64,000 nt of DNA, taken from positions 46,001 to 110,000 of the forward strand of contig CAUYUJ010018300.1 of assembly GCA_963575745.1 (NCBI GenBank). Reading direction: 5' to 3'. Made by a program: the position numbers and the translations under genes. Origin of the DNA: Prorocentrum cordatum (taxonomy: Eukaryota > Sar > Dinophyceae > Prorocentrales > Prorocentraceae). The notes beneath the pieces are model-generated. The model was not told where the DNA came from and did no database searches. It saw only the letters and a program-made list of their open reading frames with translations. Shown here in pieces: positions 22,143 through 34,325 of this stretch (positions within the stretch are counted from its first letter, which is position 1; every line of letters begins with the position of its first letter).

Positions 22143-22545
22143 ATTAGCATTGCTCGGCACTGGTTGGCACTGCTTGGCGCTGCTTGGCGCTGCATGGTAT
22201 TGCCTGGCGTTGCTTGGCGGTCTTTGTTGTTCTTCCGGCTTCTGCTACTTCCCATCGCGTTGGATACAAACCGTCTGCGGCAAGCAACAACGAATCCACC
22301 CAGTGAGCGACAGGCCGGCCTTCTACGCATCATGTTTTCGGTAATGATTATCTTCCCTTGCTGTTTCACCTTTTCTCTGGTCTTTATGGGCGCTTCGGTC
22401 CCACCCTGCAGCACCCGCGCAATGCATGACGCAAGCCGTACCCTTGTCCGTGTCCTTGGCGTTGCTTAGCATTGCTTGGCATTGCTTGGCATTGCTTGGC
22501 ATTGCTTGGTGGTGCTCGGCATTGCTTGGTATTACTCGGGCAACC
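22143..22545. repeat. CATTGCTTGG decamer repeats, two patches
   Basis: Patches at 22147-22215 and 22457-22540 are built on GCATTGCTTG(G/T); four perfect consecutive decamers lie at about 22470-22510. The sequence between them is unique. Confidence 0.8.
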
Positions 22546-22814
22546 CTGGGCAACGCGGGGGACGAAGAATCCCACACCCATCTAGGGCCTCCTCGTCCTC
22601 CTCGTCCTCCTCCTCCTCCTCCTTCTCCTCCTCGGCTTTCTCCTCCTCCCCATCGTTCGCCCCCTCTCTCCTCATCCTCCCCGTCGCGGACCCCCAGTCT
22701 AGTGGAGACAGCCAGGAGCCAGCGGGCGCCCTGGGACCCGAAGGAACCCCCGAGGGCCCTAGGAACGCGCAACAGCGCTCGAGAGGGCATTCAGATGCGA
22801 TATGTCGGGATCCC
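22546..22814. other. CT-rich spacer
   Basis: TCCTCCTC-rich 22588-22690, then GGGACCC-rich DNA leading into the next minisatellite. No gene. Confidence 0.5.
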
Positions 22815-22895
22815 GAGATGGTCCCGAGAGCGCCGAAAGACCCCCAAGAGGGCCTCAAGAGAGCCACGAGAGGACCCAAAAGGCTCCGAGTGTGG
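22815..22895. repeat. CCCAAGAGGGCC-type minisatellite (array 6)
   Basis: Short array, followed 70 bp later by GGATGGGCTGGTGGGGACTT, the same flank as at 19446. Confidence 0.65.
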
Positions 22896-23139
22896 CCTCT
22901 ATGTTTCACTATGTGCGCATTTCTGTCCATCTCCCCGACAGCACGCCTGGGCCTCGTTTCTGGATGGGCTGGTGGGGACTTGGCAAGTGTCAATATTACG
23001 GCGGGCCCCTCTGCAGGCCCTGTGCCGCGTAAGATGATTTGCCAGGAAATATGTGCACAGCTTGCTAGCTGATGAGCCAGCGAATCGTAGGGGGAAGAGC
23101 TCGCGTACTCCCATTAGCGCTGCTTTTTGGCCTTGGATG

Positions 23140-23450
23140 CGCCCCCCAGACGGGTCAAGAAGGACGACCCCTCGAAGGCCTCGAGATGGCCGAAGATAGC
23201 TCCAAGATGGCTCTGGGTGCCCCAAGCTGGCCTCCAAGATGGCGCAAGATTGCATGAGACGGCTCAAGATAGCCTCCTGGATGCTCCCAAGAGGCCCCAA
23301 GACCGCCCCAAGACGGCTCCAGGTGGCCACGGAGGCTCGCAAGGTCCTGAGGGGGTGAGAGTGATCGCGGCTCCAAGAGCCCCCCAAAGGCCCACAAGAG
23401 GCCCATACGAGGCCCCCAAGAAGCCCCAAGAGAGACCCTAAAACGCCTCC
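23140..23450. repeat. CAAGATGGC / CCCAAGAGGCC minisatellite (array 7)
   Basis: Begins with CCAAGATGGC(T/C) units (23200-23275) that grade into CCCCAAGAGGCCC. This shows the two motifs are variants of one family. Confidence 0.8.
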
Positions 23451-24261
23451 GTGTACGCCACCATGCATCTGTATCTTCGTCGTCGTCCTCCTCCTCCTCT
23501 TCCTCCTCCTCCTCCTCCTCTTCCTCTTCCTCCGCCTCCTCCTCCTCATTCTCTTATTATTATTATTCTTCCTCATCCGTGATCGCGAGATGTGGTGGCT
23601 CGGGCTCGTTTCCAGAAGGGGATGGCTCCCGTCCTGCGGGCTCAACGGAGCAAAAGCTGCAGCGGGAGCACCATCGTAAAGGACCAGAGACGTCCTGAAT
23701 AAAGCATAACTATATGTCTGAAATCCGGCGTTGAAAACCATCAAGTGGAAAGGTGGGAACGAAGCTAGACATACAGAGGAGAGCGGAAAGTAGTAATCTG
23801 AATGTGCAGGTATGAAAGGAAAAGGGGGAAATGGGAAGGAGGCGGTCCAGGGTAAGCCCACTACGCATGTGTCAACGATGCTGTTATAAACCATCCCGTC
23901 CCAGATCCCTTCCTCGCAAGTCCATGCAGGCCTCCCTGGTCACTACAAAACGTGCCCCCTTGAAGGACCAACATCCCGTGTGCCTGTCATTCAAATGAGA
24001 GCCCCGTGCTGAAACGGAACAGCCTTGCAGCATCCTAGCGAATGGCATGGGATGTGAGAAGGTATGATCATACAATTGAACGAGGTGTCCAGCGAGGCCC
24101 CTGTTTTGAGAATGGACCGCCCTCAATATGTGTAAATGTTGCCCCCTCCTACACTCCTGGCCATGAGCTCCGAGGAAGTCTCGAGCGAAAGTCCCATCTC
24201 CCCCAGACAGCGTTTGTACTCAGGAGTGTCACGTGTCTTCTAAAGAGCTAGGCCCGCGGGA
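23451..24261. other. unassigned segment
   Basis: CTC/TCC and TTA-rich microsatellite at 23475-23575, then AT-richer unique DNA. A fragment of the AACAGTGTTTGTACTC hairpin family is at 24205-24222. No domain recognised. Confidence 0.45.
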
Positions 24262-24600
24262 GGCTCTGGCAGCCATGTCGCCGCTGTCGCCGCCTCGTCG
24301 CCGCCCGTCGCCTGGGCCTGCAGGCCGCTCTGGCCGCCATGTGGCCGCCGTCGCCGCCTCGTCGCCGCCCGTCGCCTGGGCCTGCAGGCCGCTCTGGCCG
24401 CCATGTAGCCGCCATCGCCGCCTCGTCGCCGCCCGTCGCCTGGGCCTGCAGGCCGCTCTGGCCGCCATGTGGCCGCCATGTTGCCGCCATGTGACCGCCA
24501 TGTGGCCGCCAATGTGGCCGCCGTCGCCGCCCGTCGCCACCCCTCGTCTGGGCCTGACGTCGGTTCCGCCGCCCTAAGGCCGCCGTCGCCGCCCCGTCGC
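24262..24600. repeat. 64-bp GC-rich tandem repeat
   Basis: CCTGGGCCTGCAGGCCGCTC recurs at 24311, 24375 and 24439, an exact 64-bp period. GTCGCCGCCTCGTCGCCGCC fills the unit. It is the inverted form of the GGCGGCGAC repeat at 4669 and 12990. Confidence 0.88.
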
Positions 24601-24672
24601 CGCCCGTCACCACCCAGATTGCACCACGTAGATTGCACCATATAGATTGCACGAAATATGTTGCACCACATC
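24601..24672. repeat. inverted GTGCAAT-type patch
   Basis: ATTGCACCACGTAGATTGCA and ATATGTTGCACCAC are reverse-strand forms of the 3820-4668 array and sit next to the GC-rich repeat, as in the other composite copies but inverted. Confidence 0.75.
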
Positions 24673-24784
24673 AGAGTGAGGGGGCCGAACGGTCATTCAC
24701 TGTCCCTGGGCGCGTGGCTGAAGTGAGGTTCCGCGGTGCGGATTGTTGATGTGGTTGTTGCCTTGTTTGTTGTCGTCGCCGTTC

Positions 24785-25105
24785 CACCCGCGACCCGACC
24801 CGCGAACCACCCGCGACCCAACTGCGACCCACCCGCGACCCACCCGCGACCCACCTCGCGACCCACCCACGACCCAGCCGAAACCCACCCGCGACCCACC
24901 CGCGACCCACCTGTGACCCACACGCGACCCACCCGCGACCCACCCGCGACCAACCCGCGACCCGGCCCGCCACCCACCTGCGACCCACCCGAGACCTACC
25001 CGCGACCCACCCGCGACCCACCCCGCGACCCAACCGCGACCCACCCGCGACCCTCCAGCGACCCACCAGCGACCAACCCGTGACGCACCCGCGACCCACC
25101 CTCAA
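24785..25105. repeat. 11-bp (CCCACCCGCGA)n minisatellite
   Basis: About 28 near-regular GCGACCCACCC units. Pro/Thr/Arg on plus and Gly/Val/Arg/Trp on minus in all frames. Confidence 0.92.
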
Positions 25106-25224
25106 CGCGTTAACGAAAAAATCGGCGCCTGTGGCGGGCTCATTGTATAAGGTATAAAAAAAGACGCATGCGGCGGGCTTCTTCAGAGCCTCGCAGACTG
25201 CCGACATTCCCGCCGCCCCCTCAC

Positions 25225-25312
25225 TCTGATCCGCAACTGCGGGGTGCTACGTATATGGAACAACGCAGATCGCACCACACATATTGCACTACATGGATGG
25301 CACTACATGCAA
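25225..25312. repeat. inverted GTGCAAT-type patch
   Basis: CAGATCGCACCACACATATT and TGCACTACATGGATGGCACT. Second reverse-oriented patch of this family. Confidence 0.65.
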
Positions 25313-26462
25313 GAGTCCCATGTTGAAAAAGAACCGCTCTCCATCCTTGGAACAGTTGCACATTGCCACAACGAATGAAAGCGGCGCAAAAGCGAGAGCC
25401 CCGTTCTGACCCTTTTTGACAACGACCTCCACTCCGTCCGTGTAACCCTCGCAAGCATTTAGAACGAATTTGCGCGGCGCCAGGGCTAGACGCTAGACCT
25501 TTATTGTGAAAACCACCTCCCTCCATCGGTGCAACTGTTGCAACATGTCAAGCTTCAGTATGATTATTGGTGAAGAAATATCAGGCGAAAAGCATGGCCC
25601 GCCCTATCGACACGCCCGGGGGTGCGGCAGGCAGGAGTCATCTGTAAACGGGATGAAGGGGAAAGGGGTCAGGGCGAGGAAGAGGGAACCAGAAGTGGGC
25701 AAGTCTGGCAGCAAGCACCTTTACGAAAATTTGACGACGCTCGAGCCTGAGACAATCCCTCGCATCAGACATCGCTCCGTGTGTGACCTCAACAAAAAGC
25801 CATCTGGAAAACCATTGGCCGCGCCGTGCGCGGCAGGGGCGCGCGACGAGGATCCATTGCAGCAGGCTCGGCTGATTCATCATAGAGCCTGTGCAGGCAA
25901 CGGCCACAGGTCCTGAGCATGATGCGTGTTCCCGTGGCCCATCGCAATCCCCAATCCCTACATAAAGACAAGGCACGTGGGTCTAAGTCTTCGCACAAGC
26001 CATGATTCCTGCGCTGGCGGGAACTGACCTGGATGGCCCCATGTGGAATGAGGGGGAGTGGGGGGGGTGGGGCAGATTTGGATGAGGCCTGTGCGCATGG
26101 AGTAGACTGCCAGGGGGGGACTGAGCTGGGGGAAGCCTGTCGTCATGGTGCGGATTGTCCTCAGGATAGGGGCCTGAGGTCTGGAAGTAGCGGATGCGGA
26201 CTGGAGGTGGCGAAGATAAGAACTGCCCATCTTCATCTCGCCCATCGTCTTCCTCGTCTTTCCCATTCGCCACTCCCAATCCTCCCCATGCTCCCTATCC
26301 TCCCCGTCCTTTCCTCCCCTCTCCTCCCCTTGGAGTCCTCCAGAGCCCGAAAACGAGAGACCAAGAACGCCCGAAAACCTCGAACCCCGAACTTCGAATC
26401 TCGTCACCCTCCTCCTGACCCTCATTCTGAAAACGAACACCGGCATAAACACAAATTTTCAG
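25313..26462. other. unassigned segment
   Basis: Moderate-complexity DNA with several 60-160 codon frames on both strands (for example 25638-25976 minus, 25506-25916 plus), none with a motif I recognise. Confidence 0.4.
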
Positions 26463-26468
26463 AGCTCC

Positions 26469-26573
26469 ACGCGGATTTCTTGGATCGGCGCTGGACCCCC
26501 TCCCTGGCGCGCGCCAGGGGCGACGCTGGAGGCGCCTCCAACAGGTTTCAGCGCCGATCCAAAGAATCCGCGC
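26469..26573. mobile_element. 105-bp TIR miniature element with target duplication
   Basis: Left end ACGCGGATTTCTTGGATCGG and right end, read inverted, GCGCGGATTCTTTGGATCGG, both continuing CGCTG, give about 25-bp terminal inverted repeats with few mismatches. AGCTCC flanks both sides (26463-26468 and 26574-26579) as a likely target duplication. The internal CTCCCTGGCGCGCG is shared with a fragment at 52020-52045. It has no coding capacity. Confidence 0.8.
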
Positions 26574-26774
26574 AGCTCCGAAAGTCTATAGATATAAAAC
26601 GTTTTTGTTTTGACTCCCTCGGGGGGAGGGCAAGCGTCGGAATGGAGCCTGTCGATGATCATCTCGAAGGTGAACGTGGAGCGGCCGCGCCCTTGCCCCG
26701 TGGTCTGGGCCAGCCTGCGCCACGCGCACGGCGAGAGGGGGGCAAGGAGAGGCGGGATGAGAAAGGAGACAGAG

Positions 26775-27350
26775 GAGGAGGACGATGAGGAGGAGGAGGA
26801 GGAAGATGAGGAGGAGGAGGAGAAGGAGAAGGAGGAGGAGGAGGAGGGGGAGGAGGAGGAGATGGAGGAGGAGAAGGAGGAGGAGGAGGAGAAGGATGAG
26901 GAGGAGAAGGAGGAGAAGGCAGAGGAGGAGGAGGAGGAGGACGAGAAGGAGGAGGCAGAGGAGGAGACACCGGAGGAGGCAGAGGAGGAGAAGGAGGAGG
27001 AGGCGAGGAGGAGGAGGAAGAGACAGAGGACACAGAGGAGACCCAGGACACAGAGGAGGCAGAGGAGCAGGAGGAGGAGGAGGAGGAGGAGGAGGCAGAG
27101 GAATAGGCAGATGAGGAGGAGACAGAGGAGACGCCGCAGGAGGCAGACGATGAGAACGAGGAGGCGAGGAGGACGAGGAGACAGAGGACACAGAGGGGAC
27201 AGAGGAGGAGGAGGAGGAGGAGGAGGAGGAGGAGGAGGAGGCGAGAAGGAGGAGACAGAGGAGGGGAGGAGGAGGAGGAGGAGGAGGAGGAGGAGACAGA
27301 GGAGGAGGAGGAGAAGAAGGAGGAGACACCAGAGGCGGCAGAGGCAGAGG
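26775..27350. repeat. (GGA/GAG)n purine tract
   Basis: Nearly 580 bp of GGAGGA with CAGAGGA and GACACAGAGGA units. Poly-Glu and poly-Arg frames on plus and poly-Ser/Leu/Pro frames on minus are artefacts. Confidence 0.95.
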
Positions 27351-28264
27351 CTGGACGCGGCATGTCTGGGACCCCCTCTTCATTCCTTCCCTCGCTTCCC
27401 TACCCCCCTCATCACAAAGCGCAGCATGTTCGAATCCAGGCCAATCGAGCAGCTGCTAGAGAGAAGCGCCGCCAACGCGCGGCGCCCTTGTCTTTCACGG
27501 CCATATTGTGGCCAAAAGGCTTATCCTCGTTTTCGTTACCTGCTCTTTTGTGCGCTTTCCCTCCGTCGTACCATGGGTTTCCCAAAGTTGGAGCTATGAT
27601 TGAGAACGGCTGGAACGCCCATTCCACCGTCCGGCGCCGCCGCCTCCTTCCTCCCTCCCTCCTTCCCCCCCTCCCTCCTCCTCTTCCTCCTCATCCTCCT
27701 CCTACATATCCTCCTCTCCCCTCCCTCCCTCCCTCCCTCCCTAGCCCACTCCTCTGTGCGCACTGCCGCGCGCGCTCTCTCCCCCCAAAGCCCCAGACCC
27801 GCTGGGGAGGTGGGGGAGCGGAGGGAGGCGGATTGAGGATCGAGGCGCTGAGTTGGGCCCTTTTGCGACCCTGGGAGGCTTCTCGTCGCCACGGCTGGCG
27901 TCCCCTCGAAATTCTGGCCACATCTTGTTCCGCGGGCCTATGTTTGAGAAGGGAGGTGAAGAGTGAGGAGGGAATGAGGGAAAACAGATGCAGCCGAGGG
28001 ATGACAGGGAACGGGCGCGGCCAAGGTTTACCCCTCCCCGTGTTTTGCCACGCTTGCTGTTCTAGTGCGGTGCTTTCAGCAGATATCCAGAGTTGTATGC
28101 GCCACTGTGCCCCCTGGCATGCCGAGGCGTGGTAGAATGCACAGTGCTGTCTGGCAATATTTCTGTACTAAGTAGTGTAAGGCCCCTTCCCCCTATCCTC
28201 ACGCCAGGGCCGTATGCATCACCCCTCCCTCCTGAGGCTTCTTGGGCGGCCCGAAGTTTGCCTC
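27351..28264. other. unassigned segment with CCCTCC tract
   Basis: Polypyrimidine CCTCCCT run at 27640-27745. No domain recognised elsewhere. Confidence 0.45.
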
Positions 28265-28350
28265 GTGAGTCACCTGGCAGCCCCCGAGAAGACCCCAAGA
28301 GTCGCCGAAGGGGCCCGAAGAGGCCTTCAAGACATAAAAACGATGGACGG
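28265..28350. repeat. CCCAAGAG-type minisatellite (array 8a)
   Basis: Short patch of CCCAAGAGTCGCCGAAG-like units. Confidence 0.6.
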
Positions 28351-28599
28351 GAGGCCCTCAAGGAGCATCAAACTCATGTAAACACTTATGGATGCCAGCT
28401 GCTTCTTTTTGATGTTTGGAGTTTCCCGGGCCGTACAGCTCAAGATGACTCTAAGAGGGCACCAGAGTAGCCGAAGAGAAGCCAAACGAATCGCCGAAGA
28501 TTCCGAAGCAGCAGAGGACCCCCAGGATGCCCCCCGGAAGTCAAAATCACGGATGACCCATACCCCGAGGTGTTTGGAAGATGTTACCGTTCTCGCCTT

Positions 28600-28925
28600 T
28601 TCGGGCTTCCGACGCTCCAAGACGGCCCAGAAGGCCCCCAAGATCGCCCCCAGACAGTCCAAGAGGCCGTAGAAGGCGCCCCCGGACGGCCCAAGGCGGC
28701 CCGAAGATGGCCCAAGAGGTCCAAAAGACGGCCAAAGACGGTCCCAAGAGGGCCCAAACAGAGCCACAAGAGGGGAACAGTTTAGCCGACATATCGAGCC
28801 CTCCGTCCCAGAATGTCCCCCGAAGCCCGAGAAGGCCCCCAAGAGGCCCAAATGGGGCCCCAAAGACACCCAGAAGTCCCCCAGGAGGCCACCGAGACAC
28901 CCCAAACCCGCCTCCAAGAGGAGTC
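28600..28925. repeat. CCCAAGAGGCC-type minisatellite (array 8b)
   Basis: Units such as GGCCCAAGAGG, GGCCCCCAAGA and CCAAGAGGAG over 325 bp. Open in most frames. Confidence 0.8.
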
Positions 28926-30355
28926 AATAAGCATGTCTGCTTGCGAACATCCACCAAGCCCTGCGGCGTCTTCGGGGCGTGAGCCGGCTCCCTCCCGCAC
29001 CACCTCTCCCAGGAGTCCGCCCCGACCAACTTGGAATAAAGAAAAAGAAAGGCCTCAGCGGCAACTCCTGAAGGACTCACTTGACCCAAAGAGGCTCCGC
29101 GAGGGGGACCTCGACAGGGGCCCCAGTACATAAAAAACTGTACCGTCGTCCTCGTCGTCGTCGTCGTCGTCCTCCTCCTCCTCCTCCTTCTCCTCCTTTT
29201 CCTCCCTATCCTGCTTCTTACTCTCACCGTCGTCGTCGTCGTCGTCGTCCTCGTCGTCGTCCATTGCATGATCTTCATCCTTCTCCCTCATTCTCGCGGG
29301 GTCGGCGGAATGGCGTAGGCCTCTTGAGTACACACGCAAACCTATCACCCCACTGCATCCACTCACACCGCCCTGGTTTCCCTCAGTAAAGTATCCTGTA
29401 CCCTCTCCCCGCGTACCCGTGCTCCCTCCATGAACATCATAATTTCTGCTCCTTTCCCACCCGAACGCCTGTCGGCCAAGTCTGGCGGTACAGATACTGC
29501 CGAAGGGCCCGCCTGAGTCAGCACCTGGCGACCATTCCCAATGAACAGGGACAGGGGAAATGCAATGAGGATAGAATGAGACACGCAAGAGAAGGGAACA
29601 CATAATGAGGCCCAGTTTGATTGCACATGATGTCAACCACATGAAAACGATCGCGACGGAGCTACCTCTCCTGATCACCGTGTTCCATCACAGCGCAAAT
29701 CTGAGTCCACACGCACGCACTTCGACAAGGGTGTCGCATGCCTCCAGGGATATCGCGACGTCTCACAGCCGAGACGCACATCGAGGAAGCACTAACAAAT
29801 GTCACAAGCAAAGGTCGGCCATTGGCCAAACGGACTGACGCTGTTGAAAGCTGCGACTGGCAACATAATTTGAAGAGGACATGCGCACGCAGCGGATCAG
29901 CGAAACCACGACGGCCGAGCGAAGCGACCGCGGAAAACGAACAAGCTCAATGCTGCCAGTGGGAACGTCGAGGTAATGACGCGGGAATGGCCCGACCCTG
30001 TGACCTCCTCCTCCTCCTCCTCCTTGCCCTGCCCTTCTTTGCGGAGACAGGAAGCGCAACCCTTCTCCTCCTGCTCCCCCTCGTCCTCCTCGCCCTTGCC
30101 ACCTCCCCTCGCCCTTCTCCCCTCCCTCTCTCCTTCCCATCCATCCCTCCCTCCCTCCCTCGCGCCGCGGCCCGGGGACAGCCCGACGGCTCCCCAAGCT
30201 CCTCGCACGGGAAGGGCCGGGCATTTGGGTTTGCGCTCCACCGCGCACGCCATTGCACACCAGGCCTGGCTCAAGCAGGGGAGGGGGGAAGGGGGGGATG
30301 GGAGGAGAGAGCAGGGAGAGAACCGCAAGGCGGACGAGGAGGAAAAGGAGGAGGG
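28926..30355. other. unassigned segment with CGT and TCC microsatellites
   Basis: (TCG/TCC)n at 29148-29262 and CCTCCCT-rich 30010-30160. The remaining sequence has only short frames without motifs. Confidence 0.45.
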
Positions 30356-30359
30356 GGAG

Positions 30360-30423
30360 GAGGAGGATGTGGAGGATGTGGAGGATGTGGAGGATGTGGA
30401 GGATGTGGAGGATGTGGAGGAAG
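30360..30423. repeat. 9-bp (GAGGATGTG)n repeat
   Basis: Seven consecutive copies, coding VEDVEDVED in one frame. Confidence 0.93.
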
Positions 30424-30825
30424 AAGAAAAGATGAATAATAAGATGAAGCATAAGATGAGCACAAATAATAATACGAATGATACTGTTGATAATATATGA
30501 ACATACATATATATATATATATATATGTATGAGAAATCCTTCACCCTCCCCCTGGTCCCATTTCTCGCATTTCCTTCCCTTTCCATTCCTCGCCATTCCT
30601 CGCCCTTGCCAATTACGCGCAGATATACCCTTCAGGGGGGTACGTCGAAGACGAGGATGGCGGGTATGCAAACCTTGGGATACACTTGTTGACTGGCACG
30701 CGAGCGGATAAGAGCGAACAGTCCTAAAATTATTGTTGCAGATGAGTTATCACCTAGAAAGCATGCTGTTAGCCAACGCGGGCCCCAACACATGTGCGTT
30801 TAACCGTATATGTTGTGCACTATAC
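30424..30825. other. unassigned spacer with (TA)n
   Basis: (TA)n at 30507-30527. AT-rich DNA leading into the next dispersed repeat. Confidence 0.5.
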
Positions 30826-30996
30826 GCGGTGCAATCTAGGGGTGCAATTCACCCTGCCGAACTTGAAAGTGTCAACTCCACTGCTCGCGCAAGCATCCCA
30901 CCCACCCACACGCAACTTGGTTTGCAAAACCCGTACGAAGGCGATTGCGATGAGTGCTCGGCGTTGGCTGGTGCATCTCTGCGGCCGCGCTAAACT
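30826..30996 (+). repeat. dispersed repeat with conserved ORF end, copy 2
   Basis: GCGGTGCAATCTAGGGGTGC, then the same 130-bp block as 11985-12118, ending at the same stop codon after CTGCGGCCGCGC. Confidence 0.6.
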
Positions 30997-31083
30997 TGGA
31001 AGCGGCCCGGGGCAGAAGGTTCTGGGGGGCGCCCATGGGGGATGATGGCACCAGCCCGGGCCCCCACCCCAGCCTACTCATAT

Positions 31084-31084
31084 T

Positions 31085-31115
<31 letters not shown>

Positions 31116-31182
31116 GTGTATGTCTGTATATATATACACATATATATACATATATATATATATACATACATACATACCTATA
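31084..31182. repeat. (TA)n with TATGTG interruptions
   Basis: ATATATATATGTATATATAT-type run about 100 bp long. Confidence 0.92.
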
Positions 31183-31267
31183 CGACCACCCTGCGGGTGA
31201 GAAGGAGGTTGGGGGGGAGGGGGGCCAGCAATGGGCAACATTGGTGATTGTTGCGTTGCCGCTCGCT

Positions 31268-31530
31268 CTTGGGACCATCGATCCCACTATCGATCTCACT
31301 CGATCGATCTCACTCGATCGATTTCACTGTCGATCTCACTCTGGATCTCGCTATCGATCCCACTACCGATCTCACTACCGATATCACTCGATCTCCCTAT
31401 TGATATCACTATTCATCTCACTATCGATCTCACTCTCGATCTCACGGTCGATCTCGCTATCGGTCTCACTATCGATCTCACTATCGATCTCACAATCGAC
31501 TTCGTCATCGGTCTCACTATCGTTTTCGCA
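31268..31530. repeat. 12-bp (TATCGATCTCAC)n minisatellite
   Basis: About 20 degenerate dodecamers containing the palindrome ATCGAT. Because 12 is a multiple of 3, frames stay open as four-residue repeats (SISL, RSHY). Confidence 0.92.
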
Positions 31531-31535
31531 CCAGC

Positions 31536-31735
31536 TAGACACTGGGACACCGGCGGGACACTGGCAGGACACCGGCAGGACACCGCGGGCCACCGCTTGC
31601 CACCGCTTGCCGGAGTGAGAATCATTTGGTCCGGCCGGGACCCAGCCACAAGCGGGACACCGGCGGGACACCGGCGGGACACCGCGGGCCACCGCTTGCC
31701 GGAGGGAGAATCATTTGGTCCGCACGCGCCTCAGC
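31536..31735. repeat. GGGACACCGGC repeats and a ~105-bp duplication
   Basis: GGACACCGGCGGGACAC units, with GCCACCGCTTGCCGGAG followed by GAGAATCATTTGGTCCG present at about 31600 and again at about 31690. Confidence 0.75.
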
Positions 31736-33214
31736 CACAGGAGACTTTCCCCTCGCCCGCCCACGCAGCTTCGCCTCGCCCGCACGCACGGCCACGCACG
31801 AACACGAAACCGAAACCGATTTCCCGGTGGGGGCCTCTCCGTTCCACTTCGATCTCACCCCCAAACCTACGACATAATCACGGTATATCAGTCTCTATTG
31901 CTCTCTCTATCTCTCTTCCTCTCTCTCCCTCTCTCTTTTCAGTTTGTTCTATCTCTCCCTCTGTGAAAGGTAGTTGTCTTTAGTTCGACACATGCTTGCT
32001 TCTATGCAGACTGGTGCAATTTGTTGAATACAAATGCATATATACACATTTGTGTATATCAATCGCTATCGTGCTCTCTCTATCTCTCTTTATCTCCTTC
32101 TTGCGTTGTCTGTCGCTCTCTCCCTCTCTCTCTCCTCTCTGTCTCTCTCTTTCTCTCTCTCTCTCGTTCTCCCCCTCATAACTATACATGTGTTGTTGGT
32201 CGTTATCATTATCTCTATCTCTCTCTCTCTCTCTCCCTCTCTCTCCACGATATCTCTCTTTCTCTCTCTCTCTCTCTGGCCGTTCACATCTATACATATA
32301 TATACGATGTATCTCGCTATCTCTCTCTCTCTCTATGTGTATGCTCTCTCTCTATCCCTCCCTCTCGTTATATTTCTCTCTCTCTCTCTATGTCACTTCC
32401 TCCTTGGCTCTCTCTCTCTCTCTCGATGTGTGTACTCTTTCTCTCTCTCTCTTGTTATCTCTTTTTGTCTTGCAAAAGTATCAACATGCATCTCGGTGTA
32501 GATTCATAGATGTGTACATGTGTTGTGTAAACGTGCACGCATGTACGTACGCGTAGATCAGAATACACATCTGTATCGGTAGATGTATACGAGTGTATGT
32601 ATGGCTCTCTCTCTCTCTCTTTATCCATATTCCTTTTCTCTGTATACATATGGCATCACGTTTTATTGACTGGTGCCTCCGCCTGATTGATGCCTCCCTT
32701 TCTGTTTCGATACATAGATGGAGTGCCATATCCCTCTGTATCGAGCTATCTGGCATGTGTACACAAATGTATGCGCATGTGTGTCCCTTTAGGCGTATCT
32801 ACACTTAGTTTCCTGCACACATCATTATATGTGTGCTGCCTACGTATGTTTATGTGTTGGTATCTGGAAAACAAATACACATGCGTAGTCCTGCCATCAT
32901 CTCTACCTCTCCCTCTCTCTATCTCCCTCCCTGTCGAATTGTATACATATGTATATGAATATGTAACTGCACGCGTGTGCACACACATACATATATATAC
33001 ACACTGTGTACACACTTATCTCTCTGTCTACATACTCAGGTACATAACTATATATGTATGTATCAAACTCTTTAATTCGTTTTGTTATTATCTCTCTGTA
33101 TATACATGTATCTCTCTGCCTATATATAGACATGTATATCTATATGTATATGTATGTGTGTAGACGTTTATGTACATCGCTATCCTTCGTTATCCCTCTC
33201 TCCCAATTTCCCAA
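31736..33214. other. (CT)n/(TCTCTA)n-rich AT segment
   Basis: From about 31890 to 32640 the plus strand is dominated by TCTCTCTC runs broken by TATACAT-like words. 32640-33180 is AT-rich with TATACATATG-like repeats. No gene. Confidence 0.7.
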
Positions 33215-33420
33215 ATTCATGGCTCCCGGTTCCTAACTCCTGGTTCCCAGCTCCATGCTCCCGGTTCCCAACTCTTGGTTCGCAATAACTGTCTACTGAT
33301 TCTGGGTTCCAAGTTCCTGGTTCCCGGTTTCCGGCTCCCGATACTGGTTCCCGGTTCCTGGTTCACCGTTCCTGGTTCCCTGTTCCGGGCTCCCGATTCC
33401 CGGTTTCTGGTTCCGGGGAG
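33215..33420. repeat. GGTTCCC-type degenerate heptamer array
   Basis: Repeated CCTGGTTCC(C/T)GGTTCC words over about 200 bp. Confidence 0.8.
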
Positions 33421-33829
33421 GGAGGGGGAGCAGAAGAAGGAGAGTGAGCAGAGGGAGGGGGAGGAGGGGGCGGAGGGGGCTGGAGGATGGGAGGGGAGGG
33501 GTGGAAGGAGGAGATTGAGCAGGAGGGGATTGAGGAGGTGGGAAGGAGGAGATGGAGGAGACGGAGGAGGAGAAGAGAGAGGAAGGGAGAGGGCAGGAGA
33601 AGGAAAGAGCCGCGCCGCCTGCGCCTGCTGCAGCGGCATGTTGGCTGGTGGCTGTGCCGGCATCTGGGCGGAAGGACGTCATCCTCCTCCGCCTCCTTCC
33701 TCTCTTCCCCACCCCTTTTCCGTATCCGCCACCGTGCCGCTGGGCACGGTGTGGGCGTGTCCTGGGGTTCTTTGCCCAATCCCCTGGGCCCCGGTCCTCG
33801 ATCCGAAGGGTTCAGAGGGACTAGAAGAC
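33421..33829. other. GGAGG-rich tract and spacer
   Basis: Purine-rich GGAGGGGGAG to about 33605, then a short unique stretch with no recognised motif. Confidence 0.55.
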
Positions 33830-34325
33830 AGACGGTACAAGAGGCCCAAGAAGCCCCAAGAGGCCTCCGAGAGGACTCCCATGAGGGCCCCACGTGACCA
33901 AAATCATGTATTTTCCATCCATCAGTTTTGCAAGCTTTTGGCGTTCTCGCATTTTCGGCTTCCCGACGCTCCCAACCGGCCCCAGCAGAGGCCCCAGAGA
34001 TCACCCCAAGACGGCCCAAGAGTCCTCCAGGAGGGTCCCAAAACAGCCCAAGAGGGCCCCAAGACGGCACAAGAGGCGCCCAAGACGGCCCAAGAGGCCC
34101 CAAAGGCGGCTCCAAGGGAGGTCACAGACGGGGGACCCGAACGGACATTTCGAGCCCTCGGCCCCGAGGGGAACCAGAAAGTACCAAGAGGCTCCCAAGA
34201 GGCTCCCAAGAGGCCGCCGCGGAACTGCCCCCAAGAGGCCCCCAAGAGGCCCCCAAGAGGCTCCCCAAAGGTCACAAAACTGCCCCCAAGAGTCCCCCGA
34301 GAGCGCTAGACCCCAAGAAGCATCC
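33830..34325. repeat. CCCAAGAGGCC-type minisatellite (array 9)
   Basis: One of the longest and most regular arrays (about 500 bp). 34195-34320 is GCTCCCAAGAGG / CCCCCAAGAGGC in near-perfect series. Confidence 0.88.

Noticed and set aside
26586-27599. Poly-Glu/Arg and poly-Leu/Ser frames over a GGA tract
   Set aside because: Trinucleotide repeat artefact; no flanking domain.
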